Positions 57,953-64,000 of a stretch of 64,000 nucleotides of DNA are shown piece by piece (the first letter of the stretch is position 1; each line of letters starts with the position of its first letter). The notes below the pieces were generated by a model, which saw only the letters and a list, made by a program, of their open reading frames with translations, was not told the origin of the DNA and did no database searches. This DNA comes from Rhizobium sp. Q54 (lineage in GTDB: Bacteria > Pseudomonadota > Alphaproteobacteria > Micropepsales > Micropepsaceae): positions 42,061 to 106,060 of the forward strand of contig CAMAPL010000008.1 of assembly GCA_945860165.1 (NCBI GenBank), in the 5' to 3' direction. Both the position numbers and the translations under genes were made by a program.

Positions 57953-58909
57953 CTAAGACGTTTTCCCGCGTCTGGAGCCGAGCCTCAGGCCGGGCGCCGG
58001 GCGTTCCCGCAGCACCCCGCGCCGGAAGCGGAACAGCTCGGCAGGGCGGCCGCGGGCAGGGGCGGAGAACTTGCCGGTGCCTTCCACTAGGCCCTGTTCC
58101 GCCACCAGGCGGCGGAAATTCTGCTTGTGCAGGCGAAGGCCGGCCAGGGCTTCGACCGCCCGCTGCAGCTCCAGCAGGGTGAAGGCCGGCGCCATCAGTT
58201 CAAACACCACCGGACGGTATTTCAGCTTGCCGCGCAGGCGCGCGATGGCGGTGGCCAGGATGCGGCGATGGTCGAACAGCATGGCGGTGCCCAGGCCTGC
58301 ACCAGATTTTCCGCCGTCGCGGTAGAACTCTTCCACCAGACCGGCTTCATACAGAAGCTCGTACCGCTCCAGCACGCGCTCTTCGTCCCAGCCTTCGCCG
58401 AAGCAGACATTGACCCGTTCGCGCCGCAGTTCGGCGGCCTCCGCATTGAGCGCGTCCTTCACGAATTTCTTCAGCGCCGGAAGAATGACGCTGTCGATCA
58501 TGGCCGGCCTGGTGTCGCGCCAGTCTTCCCAGGGGAAATAGTGGTACCAGCCGCGCCACTGGGTTTCCGGCGCTTCCTTCACCCGCCGCGTAAGTGCCAG
58601 ATAGCCCACCGACACGACGCGGGCGCCCCCGGATTGCCGGCCCTTGTCGCCGCCTGTCGGCGTATGCCTTCCTTTATCACCAAACGTGTAGAGTTGTTCA
58701 GTGTAACCCAGATCGAAGCGGGTCTGTTCGCCCACCCATTTGCGCAGGCCCGACTCGAGCGTGCGATGATGCGCGGGATCAAAAGGGCCGAAGGGCAGCG
58801 CGTCGTCGCTGCCGTCATGCGCCACCACCAGCACCACCGGCTGCTCGCTCTCCACCGCGACGATGGCGGCGGACAATCCGATACTCACCACATTGTACTT
58901 TGCGCTCAT
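57953..58909 (-). CDS. nadQ: NadQ-type NAD biosynthesis regulator (Nudix-like plus winged helix)
   Basis: 318 residues. The N-terminal part is Nudix-like but with a degenerate box (DALPFGPFDPAHHRTLESGL, GEQTRFDLGYTEQLYTFGD), then a helical linker and a winged-helix part (FDHRRILATAIARLRGKLKYRPVVFELM, TLLELQRAVEAL, LHKQNFRRLV). This matches the alphaproteobacterial NAD regulator of the COG4111/NadQ type, related to NrtR. It lies just upstream of nadABC on the same strand. The degenerate box suggests ligand sensing rather than hydrolysis. Overlaps the phosphatase gene by four bases. Confidence 0.88.
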   Translation of the reverse strand: MSAKYNVVSIGLSAAIVAVESEQPVVLVVAHDGSDDALPFGPFDPAHHRTLESGLRKWVGEQTRFDLGYTEQLYTFGDKGRHTPTGGDKGRQSGGARVVSVGYLALTRRVKEAPETQWRGWYHYFPWEDWRDTRPAMIDSVILPALKKFVKDALNAEAAELRRERVNVCFGEGWDEERVLERYELLYEAGLVEEFYRDGGKSGAGLGTAMLFDHRRILATAIARLRGKLKYRPVVFELMAPAFTLLELQRAVEALAGLRLHKQNFRRLVAEQGLVEGTGKFSAPARGRPAELFRFRRGVLRERPAPGLRLGSRRGKTS

Positions 58910-59424
58910 AGACCCACCAGCGGGAAAGCGGTGGTGACGCCTTCCTCCACCACGATGTGCGGCCCCATGGAATTTAGCGCGGCGATCATCCGCCCGCCGC
59001 GCCCCAGCGCGTCATCGGCATGTTGCACCAGCAGCCGGTTGGGCTGGGCGTGCGGCGCGCGCTGGCGGATGGCGCGGGCGATTTCGATTTCACGGTCCGG
59101 GCCCAGCCGGTCGCACAGAATGGTGAAGGCCGAGGCCATGGAACGCGAAATTCCCGCCCAGCAATGAATCACCATCGGCGCGCGCCCATCCCAGCCGCGC
59201 GAGAAGGCGAGCAACGCATCGATATGCTGGCGAACGGGCGGCGCGGTACCGGCGGCGGGATCGACGATGTCGTTGACTCCCAGCCGAAGATGCGCGGCGG
59301 CGGGGAAACTTTCCGGCGTCTGGATCATGTGTTCGGGCGACAGGAGGCTGACGAGGTGTGATGGGGCGTGGCTTTGGAGGGCGTCGGCAAGGCTCGACAG
59401 GGGGGTGACCAGAAGGCGGGGCAT
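58906..59424 (-). CDS. Predicted protein tyrosine phosphatase
   Basis: 172 residues with the Cx5R loop in VIHCWAGISRSMASAF, of the COG5350-type small dual-specificity group. Preceding acid D (GVNDIVDP) may supply the general acid. Partner unknown; it is co-directional and overlaps nadQ by four bases. Confidence 0.82.
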   Translation of the reverse strand: MPRLLVTPLSSLADALQSHAPSHLVSLLSPEHMIQTPESFPAAAHLRLGVNDIVDPAAGTAPPVRQHIDALLAFSRGWDGRAPMVIHCWAGISRSMASAFTILCDRLGPDREIEIARAIRQRAPHAQPNRLLVQHADDALGRGGRMIAALNSMGPHIVVEEGVTTAFPLVGL

Positions 59425-59474
59425 GGGGTCTTTTAACAGCTACTGAGCATTTTTTTATATGACCTACCGCTACG

Positions 59475-60092
59475 CTACTTGAGGTCGTAAAGCCGCTGAA
59501 ACCTTGCCAAGAACAGGCCCTGGGCCTCGGCCGTGCTGAGGGGGGCCAGCCGGGGCGTTTTCAGCCCCCTGGGCGGCATTCCGAACAGGCGGCCCGCCTC
59601 TGCTTCCTCGAAGCCGGCAAGCTGGGTGGCCTCGTAATAGGCCGACAGATGGTCTGCCCGCTTGAACAGGGTCTTGAGGGGGGGGGGGACATGGGCGCTC
59701 AGGCCGAAACGCTGATGAATTGCCGCTTGAAGTCGTTCTTCCAAAGCCTTGTAATCTATGCCGATTGCCGCCTTAAATGGACTTATGAGATCGCCGACAA
59801 CATATTCGGGTGCATCGTGCAGCAGGGCCATCAGCTGCACCTCGCGGGCCAGACGGGGCGACAGCTCCGTCACCAGCCGTTCCACCAGCACGCTGTGCTG
59901 GGCCACTGAGAAGGCATGCGCCCCTCTGGTCTGACCGTTCCAGCGCGCCACCCTGGCCAGGCCATGGGCGATGTCTGCAATCTCGATGTCGAGCGGGCTG
60001 GGCTCCAGCAGGTTCAGCCGCCGTCCGCTCAGCATCCGTTGCCAGGCACGGGGCGGGGGGGGCTTGCGGCCTTTTTTCATCAGGTCAGGCAT
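59475..60092 (-). CDS. HD-domain phosphohydrolase
   Basis: 205 residues from ATG 60092 (MPDLMKKGRK). HD motif pieces: AHAFSVAQHSVLVE, LMALLHDAPEYVVGDLISPFK and KRADHLSAYYEATQL, as in YfbR-like 5'-nucleotidases. Contains a C11 tract (plus strand G11 at 59678-59688) coding VPPPL; frame is intact in this sequence. The upstream extension to 60443 has no homology. Confidence 0.8.
   Translation of the reverse strand: MPDLMKKGRKPPPPRAWQRMLSGRRLNLLEPSPLDIEIADIAHGLARVARWNGQTRGAHAFSVAQHSVLVERLVTELSPRLAREVQLMALLHDAPEYVVGDLISPFKAAIGIDYKALEERLQAAIHQRFGLSAHVPPPLKTLFKRADHLSAYYEATQLAGFEEAEAGRLFGMPPRGLKTPRLAPLSTAEAQGLFLARFQRLYDLK
59678..59688. repeat. Eleven-base G homopolymer in the HD hydrolase gene
   Basis: Uninterrupted run of 11 Gs (11 Cs in the coding strand) inside the codons for the VPPPLK stretch. 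Such tracts are prone to slippage and to basecalling error. Confidence 0.85.
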
Positions 60093-60230
60093 GGAGCAAC
60101 CGCGTAGGCGAGCAAGGTGAGTGTCACAGACATGACAATGCGATTTTTTGATTTTTTTAATGGCGTACAATCTCACACAAAGTTCTGGCAGGAACAATTG
60201 CCCGCCCCATTTTGCGCGGAAAATAGGCAA

Positions 60231-60413
60231 CACGGCAGCCTGGCGCGTCGTTTCGAAGGCGCCGGACTGGGCCTGTCCATCGCCAAGGCGCTGGCGGAGC
60301 TGCATGGCGGCACACTTTCGGTAAATAGCGCGGTGGGCGAGGGCACCATCGTCACCATTGCGCTGTCGGCCACCCGCGTCTGCGTGCCAACCACCACGGC
60401 GAAAGTGGTATAG
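60231..60413 (+). pseudogene. C-terminal remnant of a sensor histidine kinase
   Basis: About 60 residues carry the ATPase G2 box and last strands: [36 protein letters not shown] and TIALSATRV. Sequence upstream in the frame is unrelated, so dimerisation and N-box parts are missing. Lies 46 bases before queC; it probably marks a deletion or rearrangement. Confidence 0.7.
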
Positions 60414-60459
60414 TATTTTTCGTTTGTGCCCGACGCTGGCCAAAGGCTACATCCCCGCC

Positions 60460-61206
60460 ATGTCCAGTATTTCATCCGCATTGGTGCTGTTTTCCGGAGG
60501 TCAGGATTCCACGGTCTGCCTGGCCTGGGCGCTGTCGCGCTTTGACCGGGTGGAAACAGTCGGCTTCGATTATGGCCAGCGCCACGCCAGCGAACTGGCG
60601 GCGCGGCTTCGTATCCTGCGAGGCCTTCGCGCGAATTTTGCGGGCAAGGCGGCGCGGCTGGGCGAAGATCACCTGTTGCCGCTGGATGTGCTGAAGGTTA
60701 TCGGCGGCAGCGCCCTGACCGACGCAAGCAAGATTGAAATGGGTGCGCATGGTTTGCCGACCAGCTTTGTGCCGGGCCGCAATGTGATGTTCCTGACCGC
60801 GGCCGCCGCGCTAGGCTATCGCCGTGGCATATCCGATCTGGTGGGCGGGATGTGCGAGACCGATTTTTCCGGCTATCCCGATTGCCGCAGTGAGACGGTG
60901 CAGGCGACAGCGCGGGCGCTGAGCCTGGGGCTGGCGCGGGATGTGCGCGTGCATACGCCGCTGATGGCGATGGACAAGGCGGCGACCTGGTATCTGGCGG
61001 AGGAGTTGGGCGGTGCGGCGCTGGTCAAACTGATCGTGGAGGAAACCGTCACCTGTTATGAGGGCGACCGCAGCCAGCGCCACGACTGGGGCTATGGTTG
61101 CGGCGCCTGTCTGGCCTGCGATCTGCGTTCCGCCGGGTATCTCAAGTACACGGGAGCGACCGCGAACCAGCAGGGCATCGCGGCGCGACCAGAAATAAAG
61201 CCATGA
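60460..61206 (+). CDS. queC: 7-cyano-7-deazaguanine synthase
   Basis: 248 residues; ATP-dependent conversion of CDG to preQ0 in queuosine synthesis. PP-loop [27 protein letters not shown]-like [11 protein letters not shown] and zinc site [10 protein letters not shown]. The start 60460 fits family length. Overlaps queE by four bases. Confidence 0.95.
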   Translation: MSSISSALVLFSGGQDSTVCLAWALSRFDRVETVGFDYGQRHASELAARLRILRGLRANFAGKAARLGEDHLLPLDVLKVIGGSALTDASKIEMGAHGLPTSFVPGRNVMFLTAAAALGYRRGISDLVGGMCETDFSGYPDCRSETVQATARALSLGLARDVRVHTPLMAMDKAATWYLAEELGGAALVKLIVEETVTCYEGDRSQRHDWGYGCGACLACDLRSAGYLKYTGATANQQGIAARPEIKP

Positions 61207-61838
61207 CGTATATCGTCAAAGAACTTTACTACACGCTGCAAGGCGAGGGGGCGCAGACCGGCCGTGCTGCGGTGTTCCTGCGCTTTGCCGGCTGCAATCT
61301 TTGGAGCGGGCTCGAGAGGGATCGCCACGATGCGGTCTGCCAGTTTTGCGACACCGATTTCGTTGGCACCAATGGGCCGGGCGGCGGCAAGTTTGCCGAC
61401 GCGGATCCGCTGGCCCGGGCGGCGGCGGCGCATTGGCCCAAAGCGGCGAAGGGCAAGCCCTTTATCGTCTGCACCGGCGGCGAGCCGCTGCTGCAACTGG
61501 ACAGTGCGGCCATCGCGGCGCTGAAAGACCGGGGCTTTGAAATCGGCATCGAGACCAACGGCACCTTGCTGCCGCCGCCGGGCATCGACTGGATCTGCGT
61601 CAGCCCCAAGGCGGATGCCGAGCAGAAGCTGGTGCGGGGTGACGAGCTGAAACTGATCTATCCGCAAGATGGCGCGCCGCCGGAACGTTTCGCCGGCCAG
61701 GATTTCCGCAATTTCTTCCTGCAGCCGATGGACAATGCGGACCGCCAGGTCAACACCGAAGCCGCCACGGCCTATTGCCTGGCTAACCCGCAATGGCGGT
61801 TGTCGCTGCAGACGCACAAGCTGATCGGGATACGTTAA
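61203..61838 (+). CDS. queE: 7-carboxy-7-deazaguanine synthase
   Basis: 211-residue radical SAM enzyme converting CPH4 to CDG. The cluster motif is the CX14CX2C form ([11 protein letters not shown]...VCQFCDTDF) known for some QueE proteins rather than CX3CX2[11 protein letters not shown] follows. Translationally coupled to queC; queD is not in the window. Confidence 0.93.
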   Translation: MTYIVKELYYTLQGEGAQTGRAAVFLRFAGCNLWSGLERDRHDAVCQFCDTDFVGTNGPGGGKFADADPLARAAAAHWPKAAKGKPFIVCTGGEPLLQLDSAAIAALKDRGFEIGIETNGTLLPPPGIDWICVSPKADAEQKLVRGDELKLIYPQDGAPPERFAGQDFRNFFLQPMDNADRQVNTEAATAYCLANPQWRLSLQTHKLIGIR

Positions 61839-61843
61839 TCATT

Positions 61844-61871
61844 GTCATGCCCGCTTGCGCGGGAATGACAT
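61844..61871. repeat. Solo TGTCAT...ATGACA palindrome
   Basis: TGTCATGCCCGC-TTGC-GCGGGAATGACA, a 28-base near-perfect palindrome between convergent queE and the nitroreductase. Its ends match the mutY element, so it may be a minimal or decayed copy, and it may serve as a terminator. Confidence 0.65.
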
Positions 61872-61882
61872 GGTGATCGGCG

Positions 61883-62470
61883 TCAAAACACCGTGACGAT
61901 CTTGTCCATCTCAGGACGCGGCCGCTCTTCTAGTTCGTCTTTGGCGGTGCCGATATAAATGAAGCCAGCCACACGTTCGCCCGGCTTCAGCCCCATATTC
62001 TCCTTCACGATGGAGTGATAGGCGTACCATTCGGTCAGCCAGTTGCCGACAAAGCCCATCGCGGTGGTGGCGATCAGGATGTTCTGGCACACTGCGCCCG
62101 CCGACAATTCCTGCTCCCAGACCGGAATTTTGTGCTGCTCGCGGGCGGATGAAATCACGCCGATCACCAGCGGGGCGCGCAGCAGGCGTCCGCGTTCTTC
62201 ATCGATCTGCTTGGCGCGTTCGCCATCGGCTTGCATCACCTCGGCTAGTATGTCACCGAAACGTTCGCGCCCCTTGCCCTCAAAAACGATGAAGCGCCAA
62301 GGAAACAGCTTGCCATGATCGGGGGCGCGCGCGCCGGCGCGCAGGATATCCTCGAGCTGTTTTTTCGAAGGGCCGGGTTCCTTCATCGCTTTGGCCGAGC
62401 CGGAACGCCGCGTCAGCAGCAGATCCATCGCATCGGGGGCGGGATGGTTGAACGTATCGCGTTTGGACAT
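61883..62470 (-). CDS. Nitroreductase family protein (YdjA-like)
   Basis: 195-residue FMN-dependent oxidoreductase: LLLTRRSGSAKAMKEPGPS, RAGARAPDHGKLFPWRF and GFVGNWLTEWYAY. The short form (below 200 residues) fits YdjA-type nitroreductases; physiological substrate unknown. Confidence 0.88.
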   Translation of the reverse strand: MSKRDTFNHPAPDAMDLLLTRRSGSAKAMKEPGPSKKQLEDILRAGARAPDHGKLFPWRFIVFEGKGRERFGDILAEVMQADGERAKQIDEERGRLLRAPLVIGVISSAREQHKIPVWEQELSAGAVCQNILIATTAMGFVGNWLTEWYAYHSIVKENMGLKPGERVAGFIYIGTAKDELEERPRPEMDKIVTVF

Positions 62471-62483
62471 GACAGCGTTGATA

Positions 62484-62909
62484 TCAGGCCGACAGCCGAT
62501 CGCAAGTGCCCGGGGATTCGCTGCCCTTCAAGGCGCAGAAATGTGAAACTTCCACGCCCTGCAGGAAGAGGGAACCCGAATAATAATTCCCCGATATGTC
62601 GCCTTCGAAGATAAAGCCCTGCGTGTCCTGGGTGAACACCAGATGGCGGTCCTCGATGCTCCAGTGTCCCGCCATGGTGGGCTGGGTGCGCCTGCCGCTG
62701 ACGCCCCGCTGTGCATCCTCCTGATAGGTGCCGTCTTGCTTCACCCGCCAGGTGAAGACCATGCCGGGAAAGGCATCCGGGATCAGGATGGTCCATTCGC
62801 CAAGCAGCGCGTCGGCGGGCGCGGCCAGCGCCGGTCCGGCCATCAGTGTCGTCAGCAGCAACAGAAAAGCCGTCAGCAGGCGGGCAACCGTGCGTCTCAG
62901 GGCAGCCAT
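62484..62909 (-). CDS. Hypothetical exported protein
   Basis: About 141 residues from ATG 62909 with a signal peptide (RLLTAFLLLLTTLMAGPALA). The mature part looks like a small beta barrel: LLGEWTILIPDAFPG, FTWRVKQDGTYQED, HLVFTQDTQGFIFEGDI. A weak similarity to lipocalin-like DUFs is only an impression. Thirteen bases upstream of the nitroreductase. Confidence 0.6.
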   Translation of the reverse strand: MAALRRTVARLLTAFLLLLTTLMAGPALAAPADALLGEWTILIPDAFPGMVFTWRVKQDGTYQEDAQRGVSGRRTQPTMAGHWSIEDRHLVFTQDTQGFIFEGDISGNYYSGSLFLQGVEVSHFCALKGSESPGTCDRLSA

Positions 62910-63033
62910 GCGGGGCCTCAAAAAGGAGCGGGTGTCTACCCATATTAACATTTGCGGGGAAAAACACCCGGTTTCAGGTGTTTTGAAATTGTACAAACTT
63001 CCGTGGTAAAAGCATCACCCTTAAGGACAAACC

Positions 63034-63855
63034 ATGGCCAGTCCGCGCGAGAAAGTCTTTACCGTCGATCCGATCTGGAGCACCTTGCGCCAGCAGGCCG
63101 AAGCCATGGGCGCGCGCGAGCCGACGCTGGCCGGCTTTGTCCACGCCACCATTTTGCAGCATGAGCGGCTGGAACAGGCGCTGTCCTATCACCTGGCGCG
63201 CAAGCTGGGCGGCGAGGATCTCAGTCCGCTGGCCATCCGCGAGATGTTCGACGATGCCATGGCCGCCGACGCCTCCTTTGGCGAAGCGTTGCGCGCCGAC
63301 CTGTCGGCAGTGTTCGAGCGCGATCCCGCCTGCCATTCCTATGTCGACGCCTTCCTGTTCTACAAAGGCTTCCATGCGCTGGAGAGCTTTCGTATTTCCC
63401 ACTGGCTGTGGAGCAACGGCCGCCCAGCGATGGCGCTGTTTCTGCAAAGCCGCATCTCGCAGCTCTTCGCGGTGGACATTCATCCCGCCGCCAGGGTGGG
63501 CCGCGGCATCATGCTGGATCATGCCACTGGAATTGTGATCGGCGAGACTGCGGTGGTGGAAGACGATGTCTCCATCATGCAGGACGTCACCCTAGGCGGC
63601 ACCGGCAAGGAAAGCGGTGATCGCCATCCCAAGATTCGCCGTGGGGTTCTGTTGTCGCTGGGCGCCAAGATCCTAGGCAATATCGAGATCGGCGAATATA
63701 GCCGTGTCGGCGCCGGCTCGGTGGTGCTGAAATCCGTTCCGCCCCACTGTACCGCGGTGGGCGTGCCCGCCAAGCTGGTCAATTGCGATTGCGGCGAGCG
63801 GCCCTCGCATCAGATGGATCATTTTATCGAAGAGTTTCCGGACAATACCGGCTAG
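63034..63855 (+). CDS. cysE: Serine O-acetyltransferase
   Basis: 273 residues; first step of cysteine synthesis. N-terminal helical domain, then left-handed beta-helix with LDHATGIVIGETAVV, LGGTGKESGDRHPKI and GAGSVVLKSVPPHCTAVG. Complete; start preceded by AAGGA. An IS end begins within a few dozen bases of the stop. Confidence 0.95.
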   Translation: MASPREKVFTVDPIWSTLRQQAEAMGAREPTLAGFVHATILQHERLEQALSYHLARKLGGEDLSPLAIREMFDDAMAADASFGEALRADLSAVFERDPACHSYVDAFLFYKGFHALESFRISHWLWSNGRPAMALFLQSRISQLFAVDIHPAARVGRGIMLDHATGIVIGETAVVEDDVSIMQDVTLGGTGKESGDRHPKIRRGVLLSLGAKILGNIEIGEYSRVGAGSVVLKSVPPHCTAVGVPAKLVNCDCGERPSHQMDHFIEEFPDNTG

Positions 63856-63890
63856 GTAGTGGACACATAATTTCTGGCCCAGAGCCGGAT

Positions 63891-64000
63891 TTAGGCGAGA
63901 ACGACGGTAGCCAGGAAGTTGCGCGCCAGCTTGTCGAAGCGGGTTACGACCCGCCTGAAGTTCTTGAGCTTGCAGTAGAAGCGCTTGACCAGATTGCGCT
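63891..64000 (-). mobile_element. Partial IS5-type transposase (C-terminal end)
   Basis: On the minus strand the frame entering from the right edge reads NLVKRFYCKLKNFRRVVTRFDKLARNFLATVVLA then TAA (63891-63893), the conserved terminal segment (E/K-R-F...K-L-K...R-Y/F-D-K-L-A-R-N-F-L) of IS5-family DDE transposases. The left end of the element should lie between the cysE stop (63855) and 63890; the start is outside the window. Confidence 0.8.

Overview
The window is a gene-dense, GC-rich stretch of chromosome from an alphaproteobacterium. The lineage is indicated by DivK/PleD cell-cycle regulators, a CcrM-type GANTC methyltransferase, an Fo-only ATP synthase operon with separate b and b' subunits, a NadQ-type NAD regulator beside nadABC, and an electron-transfer-flavoprotein:ubiquinone oxidoreductase. 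The Tat-exported ThuA pair and the DUF6152/DUF6644 pair recall Rhizomicrobium/Micropepsales-like genomes, but that placement is only a guess. Nearly everything is core housekeeping. No prophage, CRISPR array, rRNA or tRNA was recognised; the only transposase is a partial IS5-type gene running off the right edge.

Layout. 1-5 kb: 3' end of clpA, a small exported DUF6152 protein with a membrane partner, and a tightly packed minus-strand operon (RidA, GNAT, HIT, ABM monooxygenase). 5-10 kb: a DNA polymerase IV with an N-terminal zinc ribbon, a ROK kinase, DUF3572, then divK and a frameshifted pleD, then a decayed beta/gamma-crystallin-like gene. 10-19 kb: DsbA/FrnE oxidoreductase, xth, erpA-like, dgt, SPOR protein, nagZ-scpA-scpB, rnd. 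19-27 kb: aspS, the Fo operon atpI-B-E-F'-F, and smc. 27-34.5 kb: two DsbA-like thiol oxidoreductases, a DUF721 protein, mutY, ccrM, rnhB, an ECF sigma factor flanked by two small membrane proteins, and a radical SAM gene broken by an amber codon. 34.5-46.7 kb: cysteine hydrolase, tandem ThuA proteins, glycosyltransferase, lytic transglycosylase, uracil-DNA glycosylase, ETF-QO, TPR lipoprotein, ispE, polyprenyl synthase. 46.7-53.4 kb: DUF2007, a methyltransferase, glyQS, ppdK. 53.4-64 kb: SleB-like hydrolase, nadABC with an operator and nadQ, a phosphatase, an HD hydrolase, queC-queE, nitroreductase, cysE and the IS end.

The most unusual observations are: (i) a 138-bp palindromic repeat inserted exactly in frame inside mutY, with a same-family copy in the intergenic region after scpB, resembling the Rickettsia palindromic element phenomenon; (ii) a damaged divK-pleD module (the conserved receiver lysine of DivK reads Glu, and pleD carries a one-base frameshift); (iii) three in-frame TAG codons where Gln (CAG) is expected, two in equivalent positions of crystallin repeats and one in a radical SAM protein; (iv) six GANTC sites in 68 bp just upstream of ccrM; and (v) a perfect inverted repeat in front of nadA next to its probable regulator. 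Several of the broken genes could be sequencing or assembly errors, so read-level checks come first.
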